Source: Deltaproteobacteria bacterium
GTDB lineage: Bacteria > Desulfobacterota > DSM-4660 > Desulfatiglandales > HGW-15
NCBI GenBank assembly: GCA_020342025.1
Contig: CP070840.1
Location: 3,361,796-3,377,438, forward strand
Length of the DNA: 15,643 bases
Direction of reading: 5' to 3'
The notes below the pieces were generated by a model. The model searched no databases. It had not been told where the DNA came from and saw only the letters and a list, made by a program, of their open reading frames with translations. A program made the translations under genes and the position numbers. Position 1 is the stretch's first letter. Every line of letters starts with the position of its first letter. Of the stretch, positions 7,006 to 12,671 are shown one piece after another.

Positions 7006-7040
7006 CTAGCTCATCAGTTTATGGGCTTATTGGCTCATAT
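7006..7040. repeat. AGCTCAT-type intergenic repeat cluster
   Basis: Within 35 bp the words TAGCTCAT, TTATGGGCTTAT and TGGCTCATAT follow each other, degenerate copies of one unit in alternating orientation. Related clusters occur at 1660-1680, 7916-7960, 8022-8045 and 10748-10812. The surrounding gap 6927-7153 holds nothing else that is clear. Confidence 0.4.
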
Positions 7041-7153
7041 TGCTAAATGCTGAATTCATTCTTATCTTTAAATTATACAAAAGCAGGCATCAGCAGAGGG
7101 TCGCGGATGGCTCGCTCAGAAAATAGCAAATTGAAGTTTTTTGGGAGGAAGAT

Positions 7154-7822
7154 ATGTACCTGGAAACGATTTTACCTCTATTTCCTTTAAATGTGGTACT
7201 CATGCCGGAAATGCCCTTACCCCTCCACATATTCGAAGAGAGATACAAGACCATGATCAGAGAGTGCCTGGCGGAGGATAAAGAATTCGGAATTGTATAC
7301 ATCAGTGGTGATGAGCTCAGGCAGGTGGGGTGTACGGCCCAGATCGTAAAGGTGTTGCAAAGTTATGAAGGCGGGGAAATGGACATCATCACGCTAGGGA
7401 GGAATCGCTTCTTCATTGAGGAGGTCTATGACAGGAAATCATACTTTGAGGCCAAAATCGTTCATTTCGATGACGTGCCTGAAGAGGAAAGTGGAGAACT
7501 CCTGATGCTTGCCCGAAAAGGGATAGAGTCCCTAAGGGAACTGGACAGGATCATAGGCATACCCAGAGATTACGAGGAGCTGAAATATTTGGGTCCCAAA
7601 CCCGTATCTTTCCTGGTCTCGGGGAGTGAAGGACTACCCCTGGAGGAAAAACAAGAACTCCTGGAAATGACTTCCACAAGAGGACGCCTGAAAAGCGGTT
7701 TAAGGTCACTCCAGAAGGTTCTTGAGGCGACAAGGATCAACAAGGAGAGCCCCGAAAACCGCGAAAACCGCAGAGGAGATGGGAATCTCAGGGAGATTCT
7801 AGAAAAATACGGCCTGGATTAG
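7154..7822 (+). CDS. LON substrate-binding domain protein (stand-alone)
   Basis: 222 residues; GGGAGGAA ends 3 nt before the ATG. The N-terminal 110 residues match the LON N-terminal domain (PF02190): LPLFPLNVVLMPEMPLPLHIFEERY, then a GIVYI strand, GCTAQIVKV, and a GRNRFFIEE strand. The C-terminal half is helical and charged (about 115-222). There is no AAA+ module and no Ser-Lys protease domain, so this is the short, protease-less form common in many bacteria. It is presumed to bind unfolded segments or to act as an adaptor, but no precise role is established. It stands alone, 228 bp from the upstream gene. A GGCCT/AGGCC inverted repeat with a 5-nt loop at 7811-7825 covers its stop codon but lacks a T-run. 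Confidence 0.9.
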   Translation: MYLETILPLFPLNVVLMPEMPLPLHIFEERYKTMIRECLAEDKEFGIVYISGDELRQVGCTAQIVKVLQSYEGGEMDIITLGRNRFFIEEVYDRKSYFEAKIVHFDDVPEEESGELLMLARKGIESLRELDRIIGIPRDYEELKYLGPKPVSFLVSGSEGLPLEEKQELLEMTSTRGRLKSGLRSLQKVLEATRINKESPENRENRRGDGNLREILEKYGLD

Positions 7823-8069
7823 GCCTGACCTCCTCCTTCCTCTTTGGCGCAGCCTCTTGCCCCACCTGAGCCGCCTTCCCTCTTTGCCAATAACGAAGAA
7901 CTAATAACGCTCGGAAATGAGTAATCAACTCATTAGCCCATGAGCTTGTTAGCAAATTGGCCCTTACCATTTTCCTTTCGGCGTAGCGCCTCCAGATTTC
8001 CCAATCACCCATAACGGGTAACCATGAGTAATGAGCTTATCAGCTATGGCCAGGTTCGGTCATATTTTG
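7823..8069. other. Intergenic region with AGCTCAT-type repeats
   Basis: No gene is visible. A perfect inverted repeat AATGAGT/ACTCATT with a 5-nt loop lies at 7916-7934, followed by CCCATGAGCTTGTTAGC, and a further copy ATGAGTAATGAGCTTATCAG at 8024-8043. The frame of the TetR gene is open back to 8024 across this last repeat, but the promoter at 8070-8097 lies inside that extension, so the extension is not coding. Confidence 0.5.
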
Positions 8070-8097
8070 TTGACAAAGGGCTGGATTTTGATAAAAT
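8070..8097 (+). promoter_or_regulatory. Near-consensus extended -10 promoter of the TetR unit
   Basis: Perfect TTGACA (8070-8075), 16-bp spacer, TAAAAT (5/6, 8092-8097) preceded by TGA, an extended -10 element. Transcription should start at about 8103-8105, inside the palindrome that follows. This is the best promoter in the window. Confidence 0.7.
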
Positions 8098-8098
8098 G

Positions 8099-8116
8099 AG
8101 ATCGAGCGCTCGCTCT
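8099..8116. promoter_or_regulatory. 18-bp palindromic operator candidate at the TetR-gene start site
   Basis: AGATCGAGCGCTCGCTCT is a palindrome apart from one mismatched pair (positions 4 and 15); the central 10 bp CGAGCGCTCG are perfect. It begins 2 bp after the -10 box and covers the expected transcription start. Size, symmetry and place are those of a TetR-family operator for autorepression. Confidence 0.6.
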
Positions 8117-8152
8117 ATTTTAGCGAAAACCATGTTTCCTATGGAGGGAATC

Positions 8153-8812
8153 ATGAGTCTCATGAACAATTCCAGCCCTGTAAAGCCAACGCAAAGGGAT
8201 GCGCTTATCCCTTCCCCGGCCAAGGATGTGGACCTGGTGGAGAAGAAACATGGGCAAATAGTGGATGGGGCTTGCAGGTTATTCTTTGAGAAGGGCTACC
8301 ACAGGACGACCATCCGCGAGATTGCCCTGGCATCTGGCATGTCCATGGGGCAGCTCTACCACTACATATCCTCTAAAGATGATGTTTTGTTCCTCATCTA
8401 TAAACATATGCAGATGATTTGGTATGAATATCTCGTGCAGTCGGGCATTGAGGAGATCCAGGATCCTGTTCAGCGCCTGGCAAGGGCGCTGCGCCATACC
8501 CTTGAATTTATGGTGGAGAACAAAGAGCTGTTTCTCTTCGTCTACACGGAAACCAAATACCTGGATAAAAAACATCTTGGAGAGGTACTGGAAATGGATG
8601 ACAAGAACGTGGTGGGGTTCTGGCGGCGACTATTACAGGAGGTTAAGAGGGAAGAGCCCATTAAGGGGGATCCCAATTTTCTGGCCAACCTCATTTCCTA
8701 TCTCATGGTTTTTTTCCCTTTGAGGGGATGGAATCTCAAGGATAAACAGGTAAGCGAACACCTGGATGCATTGTCCCATTTCATTATACGGGGTTTGGGG
8801 ATAAACCGTTAG
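8153..8812 (+). CDS. TetR-family transcriptional regulator
   Basis: 219 residues from the ATG at 8153, which has GGAGGG ending 4 nt upstream. The frame is open to 8024, but the promoter and operator candidates lie in that part, so the shorter form is chosen. Residues 34-75 hold the TetR DNA-binding domain: IVDGACRLFFEKGYHRTT, then the helix-turn-helix TIREIALASGMSMGQLYHYI and the SKDDVLF end. The C-terminal ligand-binding part (80-219) is helical and has the FMVENKELFLFVYTETKYL region seen in regulators of fatty and aromatic acyl-CoA metabolism. The first 30 residues form a polar extension. It is the first gene of a likely operon with the dehydratase-like gene 27 bp downstream, and probably represses its own promoter until an acyl-CoA or acid ligand binds; the ligand is an inference from context. 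Confidence 0.92.
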   Translation: MSLMNNSSPVKPTQRDALIPSPAKDVDLVEKKHGQIVDGACRLFFEKGYHRTTIREIALASGMSMGQLYHYISSKDDVLFLIYKHMQMIWYEYLVQSGIEEIQDPVQRLARALRHTLEFMVENKELFLFVYTETKYLDKKHLGEVLEMDDKNVVGFWRRLLQEVKREEPIKGDPNFLANLISYLMVFFPLRGWNLKDKQVSEHLDALSHFIIRGLGINR

Positions 8813-8839
8813 CTTGTATATCCGACAAGAAATGATCCC

Positions 8840-10084
8840 ATGCCAGACGATCTAGCGCCCTTCCTGCCATTGAAAACGACCGAGATGCTGAAGTCGGTGA
8901 TGCAGCAATATTACGCCGAACTGGATGAGGTGTCTCGGAGCGGGCATCGCCCGATTGCCTGGTGCACGAGCCAGGGCCCTGTGGAGTTGTTGAGAGCCAT
9001 GGGTTTTCTCGTCTATTTTCCTGAAAACCATGGCTCGTTACTGGGAACGACGCGCCGGGCCATGGACTTCATAGGTCTGGCAAATTCTATCGGCTATTCA
9101 CCTGACATTTGTTCCTATGTGACCAGCGATATAGGGGCCTTTTTGGCTGGTGAGACGCCCCTCAAAGAGGTCTACCGTGTATCGGGTGTGCCGCATCCGG
9201 ATGTGCTTGTCTACAACAATAACCAGTGCCGGGACGTCCAGGAGTGGTTCGAGTACTATGCCCGGCAGATTGGGGTGCCCGTGATGGGGATAAGAACCCC
9301 TCGAGGCGTGGGGGAAGTAAGCCCCCATATGATCTCTGGCGTTGCGAGGCAGATGGAGACCCTGGCTGAACATCTTGCCCCCATAGCGAAGCAAACACTA
9401 AATCTCAATACCTTTTGCGAAACCGTTGAACGCTCAAAACAAAGCAGTGACCTCTGGAAGAGCATATTGGAAATGGCTGGCCATCGCCCTTCTCCCATAA
9501 CCTTTACAGATGTCTGTTTACATATGGGGCCGGCCGTAAATTTGAGGGGAACGGATACGGCTGTATCCTACTACCAGGTGCTCTCTAAAGAGGTGGCATA
9601 TCGCGTGAAGCACAGAGCGGGCGCCATTAGGAATGAACGATTTCGTATTTATTGGGAGGGCATGCCCATATGGGGGAAGCTACGTTTTTTTGCGGAAACC
9701 ATGGCAAGAATGCATGTCTCTTTGGTGGCTTCAACCTATGGCCACTCCTGGGTCTTTGATGCCTTTGACCCCAATGATCCTTTCACCAGCACGGCCAGGG
9801 CATACACGGCGTTATTTACGGTTCGCCATGAACGCTTCAAGGAATCATTTCTGATGGAGATGTTAAGGAAATTTCAGATTGACGGTATCATTTTCCACAA
9901 CTCTAGAACCTGCCCCAACTGCAACAATTCTCAATACGGCATGCCCCGAAGGCTGAGCGAAAAGACCCGCATCCCTCACCTTATTCTCGACGGGGACCTC
10001 AATGACTTGCGATGCTTTTCCGAGGAACAGACCTTGACCAACTTGGAGGCCTTTGTTGAAATGCTTGCCCAAAGAGGCGTATAA
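8840..10084 (+). CDS. 2-hydroxyacyl-CoA dehydratase/benzoyl-CoA reductase-type iron-sulfur protein (PF06050), lone subunit
   Basis: 414 residues. Family landmarks in order: AWC42TSQGPVELLRAMGF (the C-x-x-x-x-P-x-E-L block), SPDIC91SYVTSDIGAFLAG, YNNNQC130RDVQEWF (the 'sCD' position), and IIFHNSRTC358PNC361 near the C-terminus. C42, C91, C130 and C358 sit where this family places ligands of its [4Fe-4S] or double-cubane cluster; C361 is an additional cysteine. The ribosome-binding sequence is weak (AAGAAATG). Classical dehydratases and class I benzoyl-CoA reductases need two homologous subunits plus an ATP-driven activator (HgdC/BcrA/D type); neither is in this window. It could be a subunit whose partner is elsewhere, or a homodimeric double-cubane-cluster protein. 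It follows the TetR gene by 27 bp and is followed after 98 bp by a TIGR04076-like gene. Confidence 0.85.
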   Translation: MPDDLAPFLPLKTTEMLKSVMQQYYAELDEVSRSGHRPIAWCTSQGPVELLRAMGFLVYFPENHGSLLGTTRRAMDFIGLANSIGYSPDICSYVTSDIGAFLAGETPLKEVYRVSGVPHPDVLVYNNNQCRDVQEWFEYYARQIGVPVMGIRTPRGVGEVSPHMISGVARQMETLAEHLAPIAKQTLNLNTFCETVERSKQSSDLWKSILEMAGHRPSPITFTDVCLHMGPAVNLRGTDTAVSYYQVLSKEVAYRVKHRAGAIRNERFRIYWEGMPIWGKLRFFAETMARMHVSLVASTYGHSWVFDAFDPNDPFTSTARAYTALFTVRHERFKESFLMEMLRKFQIDGIIFHNSRTCPNCNNSQYGMPRRLSEKTRIPHLILDGDLNDLRCFSEEQTLTNLEAFVEMLAQRGV

Positions 10085-10145
10085 AAAGGAGCGCTTTATT
10101 TTAGCAGTCAAGCCAAGGACGAATGGTCAAAATGAAAGATCAGGC

Positions 10146-10161
10146 CGTTTAACTTTAAACG
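10146..10161. promoter_or_regulatory. 16-bp palindrome upstream of the TIGR04076-like gene
   Basis: CGTTTAA and TTAAACG are perfect inverse complements around a 2-nt centre (CT). It lies in the 98-bp gap after the dehydratase-like gene, 21 bp before the ATG at 10183 and just ahead of its GGAGGTG ribosome-binding sequence. It could be an operator or a small mRNA hairpin that sets the expression ratio; no separate promoter is clear here. Confidence 0.35.
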
Positions 10162-10182
10162 ATCAAATCATGGAGGTGTGTC

Positions 10183-10611
10183 ATGGCATTAGATGAAGGC
10201 GTATGGCGCTTTTTCCAGAAGCATCTGGGGTACAATGACGAAGAGATGAAGAAATTTAGGGCAAACCCGAGAAATGAAGAGATTCTTTCCAGGGCCCCTG
10301 ATTTGATGAACAAGACCATCGTCGCCGAGGTGGTGGAATCACACGGCTGCAACAGTCAGCACAAGGTGGGAGACAAGTTCTATTTCGATGGGGCAGGCAA
10401 TCTTGTTACCAAACTCAACCCAAAGAGAATCTGCGTGTACGCGCTGAGCACCGTTGCCCCCTTAATCTTTACAGCAATTGAGCTATTTTATGCAGGAGTC
10501 GATCCCAATGAGATGCGATTTAACAGAACCGGCTGCTTCGACGTGGGCGTGCAATGTGATGGCTGGGGGAGGATTGTCCTGGAGGTCAGGTTAGAAGATC
10601 GACAGAAATAG
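10183..10611 (+). CDS. TIGR04076-like small protein
   Basis: 142 residues with an ideal ribosome-binding sequence (GGAGGTG, 4 nt before the ATG). After a helical N-terminus of about 40 residues comes the recognisable block IVAEVVESHGCNSQHKVGDKFYF (C56, then H60-K-V-G-D), then RICVYALSTVAPLIFTAIELFYAGVDP and a terminal CDGWGRIVLEVRLED strand. This order (Cys, HxVGD, 'IC..A...I.P', a C-terminal Val/Glu-rich strand) is that of TIGR04076 proteins, whose function is unknown. Cys56, Cys84, Cys119 and Cys125 are spread through the chain and could bind metal. Members are often found near dehydratase- or benzoyl-CoA-reductase-like genes; that statement is from memory. The gene probably belongs to the TetR unit. 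Confidence 0.75.
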   Translation: MALDEGVWRFFQKHLGYNDEEMKKFRANPRNEEILSRAPDLMNKTIVAEVVESHGCNSQHKVGDKFYFDGAGNLVTKLNPKRICVYALSTVAPLIFTAIELFYAGVDPNEMRFNRTGCFDVGVQCDGWGRIVLEVRLEDRQK

Positions 10612-10747
10612 AATGGCATTGTGCCAGATTGGGGACTCAAAATCTAAAGGGTGTGCCCTATCTTTTATAAGGCATTACGGCTTACTATCTTAAAAACTCA
10701 TGCGATGTTGTTGCCCCGCCTGCCCCGCAAATTGATGGGCAGAGGCT

Positions 10748-10812
10748 TTCAGTTCATGAGCTTTCTAGTCAGCATCCAGCATCCTAACCTTCTAGCTTCC
10801 CAGCTTCTGATC
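10748..10812. repeat. AGCTTC/AGCTCAT-type repeat tract between convergent genes
   Basis: TTCATGAGCTTTCTAG is followed by CAGCATCCAGCATCC and TTCTAGCTTCCCAGCTTCTG, short near-repeats typical of the intergenic filler in this window. The tract supplies the stop codon of the MFS gene (10792-10794) and its last codons. The whole gap 10612-10791 also has a small TGGCA/TGCCA hairpin at 10614-10626 just after the TIGR04076-like gene, without a T-run. Confidence 0.4.
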
Positions 10813-12099
10813 TCTTGCTACCCCGTCTCGCAGTTTCTCTGGCGTGTCCGGCGAGGTGAGCCAAAAGAGGATGACAACGAGGGCAAAAACAGCAAGCACA
10901 CCCAGGAAGGCGATCTTGTAGCTTGCCGTCAGATCGAAGATCTTCCCGCTCAGCCAGGTCCCTGTTGCCCCTCCAAGGCCACCTGGAATGGCGATAAAAC
11001 CATAGATCTTGCCAAAATGAGCCCCTTGAAACAGGTCTGCCGCACGGGAGGGAAAGATGGGGGCAATCGAGCCATAGCCCAATCCGAAAAAGAGGGCGTA
11101 TCCGTAGAGAAGCCAACCATGGTCCGCTTTAAGGCTCATAAGGCTAAGGACGCCCAGAAAAGCGCAACCCATTCCAATTGTAAAGGCCCTGTCGCGACCG
11201 ATCCTATCGGAGAGGTGGCCGAAAAGGATCTTCCCAGCGGAGCCCACAATGCCTGCGAGCCCAAAGAAGAAAGCCCCCCTTGCAGCCGAAAAACCCTTGT
11301 CCACCACGTGGGCCACCTGATGGATCAGGACGCCCTGAACGGCCATGGGGATGAAAAAGTAGGTGAAAAACAAAAACCAGAGTTGCCTCGTCCTCAGGCT
11401 GCTCGAAAGGGTCCACTCCGCCGGGTTATTTCGTGCCACGGAAAGCTCTTTAGTGCTCTCCTCAAGGATGTCTTTGTGCCCAACCGTCGTCTTTTCACCA
11501 TCCGGGAGTGCCCCAATCTCCTTGGGGTTCCTTCGCTGATACACGGCATTGAGTGGAATGACGATGCATATGACGGTGGCAGCAAGCAAGCAATAAGCGG
11601 CTCGCCAACCCCAGGAGGAGATAATGTATTGTGCAAGGGGGACGAACACCTGCATGCCGATCCCGATCCCTGCCATGGCGATCCCAAGGGCGAGTCCCCT
11701 TTTTTTCAGAAACCAGTTCGGCAGCAGAATGGACTGAGACACGAAACCGATCGTGCAGATGCCCATCGCTGTTATCACACCGAAAGATAGATAGAGCTGC
11801 CACAGCGACCCGATCCGACTCGATGCAAGGAGTCCTAAGACAATGAGCAAAGAACCTATGGGAATGACCTTTCTGGGTCCGAATCGGTCGTGAAAGGAGC
11901 CAATAAAAAAGGCAACCCCAGAGTGCACTAACATGAAGAGGGAAAATACCCCTGCCGTACTGGCACGGTCCCACCCGAATTCCTTAAGGATGGCTACGAA
12001 GAACACCGAGAAGGAATACCAGATGCCGAAGCCGATGGCCAAGGTCACCAGGGAGATGCTTACGATAGTCCACCCGTAGAAGGGCCGATCTCTTTTCAT
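10792..12099 (-). CDS. Major facilitator superfamily transporter, oxalate/formate antiporter- or monocarboxylate-like
   Basis: 435 residues with twelve predicted membrane segments and a large loop at about 195-235 between the two halves. The MFS motif A is clear in the first half (GSFHDRFGPRK, 67-77) and repeated in the second (GHLSDRIGRDR). The first helix with FYGWTIVSISL and the block PNWFLKKRGLALGIAMAGIGIG are characteristic of the OFA/monocarboxylate-porter branch, so a small organic or aromatic acid is the likely substrate; the exact one cannot be read. The ATG at 12099 has only a weak ribosome-binding sequence (GTGGG). It is convergent with the TetR/dehydratase unit and divergent from prkA, with no promoter of high quality visible. 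Its final codons run into an intergenic repeat tract. Confidence 0.92.
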   Translation of the reverse strand: MKRDRPFYGWTIVSISLVTLAIGFGIWYSFSVFFVAILKEFGWDRASTAGVFSLFMLVHSGVAFFIGSFHDRFGPRKVIPIGSLLIVLGLLASSRIGSLWQLYLSFGVITAMGICTIGFVSQSILLPNWFLKKRGLALGIAMAGIGIGMQVFVPLAQYIISSWGWRAAYCLLAATVICIVIPLNAVYQRRNPKEIGALPDGEKTTVGHKDILEESTKELSVARNNPAEWTLSSSLRTRQLWFLFFTYFFIPMAVQGVLIHQVAHVVDKGFSAARGAFFFGLAGIVGSAGKILFGHLSDRIGRDRAFTIGMGCAFLGVLSLMSLKADHGWLLYGYALFFGLGYGSIAPIFPSRAADLFQGAHFGKIYGFIAIPGGLGGATGTWLSGKIFDLTASYKIAFLGVLAVFALVVILFWLTSPDTPEKLRDGVARDQKLGS

Positions 12100-12329
12100 A
12101 AAGTAAAGCCCACTTGATCGCGTATTTATGAAGATGGTGGCGCAATGCCCCGCCTTTTTCGTGAACAGGCAGGACCGTTGAGAGATTACCTCTTAATGCA
12201 AATGAGGATTTTTTGGAATACTTATAATACGCTCTGCACGAACATCCGCAAACTTACTCTCACCCTCCATCCTGTGCAAGTGAGAAACTTGATATGTTAA
12301 GGTCTTCCCCCAAATTTTCCTAAAATGGA

Positions 12330-12344
12330 TGACAAAAATTGTCA
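12330..12344. promoter_or_regulatory. 15-bp palindrome, possible operator
   Basis: TGACAAAAATTGTCA has perfect 6-bp arms (TGACAA/TTGTCA) around AAA. It lies 330 bp upstream of prkA and 230 bp upstream of the MFS gene. It could bind a dimeric regulator; which one is not clear. Confidence 0.35.
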
Positions 12345-12614
12345 GCCAGGTGACGCAAAACGAAAAAGCGTTCTGATTTTTGAAAGAGACGAATAGGTCC
12401 GGAATTACTTAAGCATGTAAAAACAATATGTTAGACCGCATATGACCAAAAATACAAGACTGGCATATGAATTGCTTTCAGTATTAACGGAAGAATAGAA
12501 AAAAATTGGTCCTCGCGGCCTCTTCTTAAAACTGTTTTCCACCTTGGAGTGGATCCCGCTTAGTCGCCTCGATCGGGTAGAACCTCGTCTCGCGCTCACC
12601 ATTGAGCTCGCCTC

Positions 12615-12634
12615 TAAAGGGTGCCAACCCTTTA
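12615..12634 (+). promoter_or_regulatory. Leader stem-loop 1 upstream of prkA
   Basis: TAAAGGGT (12615-12622) and ACCCTTTA (12627-12634) are perfect complements around a GCCA tetraloop. No T-run follows, so it is not an intrinsic terminator. Confidence 0.6.
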
Positions 12635-12636
12635 TG

Positions 12637-12652
12637 CGGTCCGCCTGGACCG
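12637..12652 (+). promoter_or_regulatory. Leader stem-loop 2 upstream of prkA
   Basis: CGGTCC (12637-12642) and GGACCG (12647-12652) are perfect complements around a GCCT tetraloop. It starts 2 nt after stem-loop 1 and ends 8 nt before the GAGGTGA ribosome-binding sequence of prkA (12661-12667), so the pair may stack and shape access of ribosomes. Confidence 0.6.
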
Positions 12653-12671
12653 GAAAATGCGAGGTGAAGCC

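Larger units (their letters stand above)
12100..12671. other. Long divergent intergenic region between the MFS gene and prkA
   Basis: 572 bp without a supported gene. It holds a TATAAT at 12223-12228 (+) with no good -35, a 15-bp palindrome at 12330-12344, a small inverted repeat TCCAC/GTGGA at 12538-12553, and two tandem stem-loops at 12615-12652. The length suggests elaborate control of prkA, as expected for a stress- or starvation-induced kinase, but I could not fix the promoter. Confidence 0.55.

Noticed and set aside
6980..7008. TTGACA followed by ATGCTA as a promoter for the LON-domain gene
   Set aside because: The -35 box is perfect but the hexamer at 17 bp matches the -10 consensus poorly and the leader would be about 140 nt through a repeat cluster.
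8024..8152. N-terminal extension of the TetR protein by 43 residues
   Set aside because: The stretch contains a repeat copy, a near-consensus promoter and the operator candidate, and the ribosome-binding sequence fits the ATG at 8153.
10614..10626. TGGCA/TGCCA hairpin as terminator of the TetR unit
   Set aside because: The stem is only 5 bp and no T-run follows, so it does not meet the form of an intrinsic terminator.
10651..11790. Open frame of 379 codons on the plus strand
   Set aside because: It lies opposite the MFS transporter, has no ribosome-binding sequence or recognisable domain, and its composition is that of an antisense reading; the minus strand has clear MFS motifs.
12401..12414. 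GG-N10-GC as a sigma54 promoter for prkA
   Set aside because: The dinucleotides have the right spacing but the flanking bases do not match TGGCAC-N5-TTGC, and such a pattern is frequent by chance.
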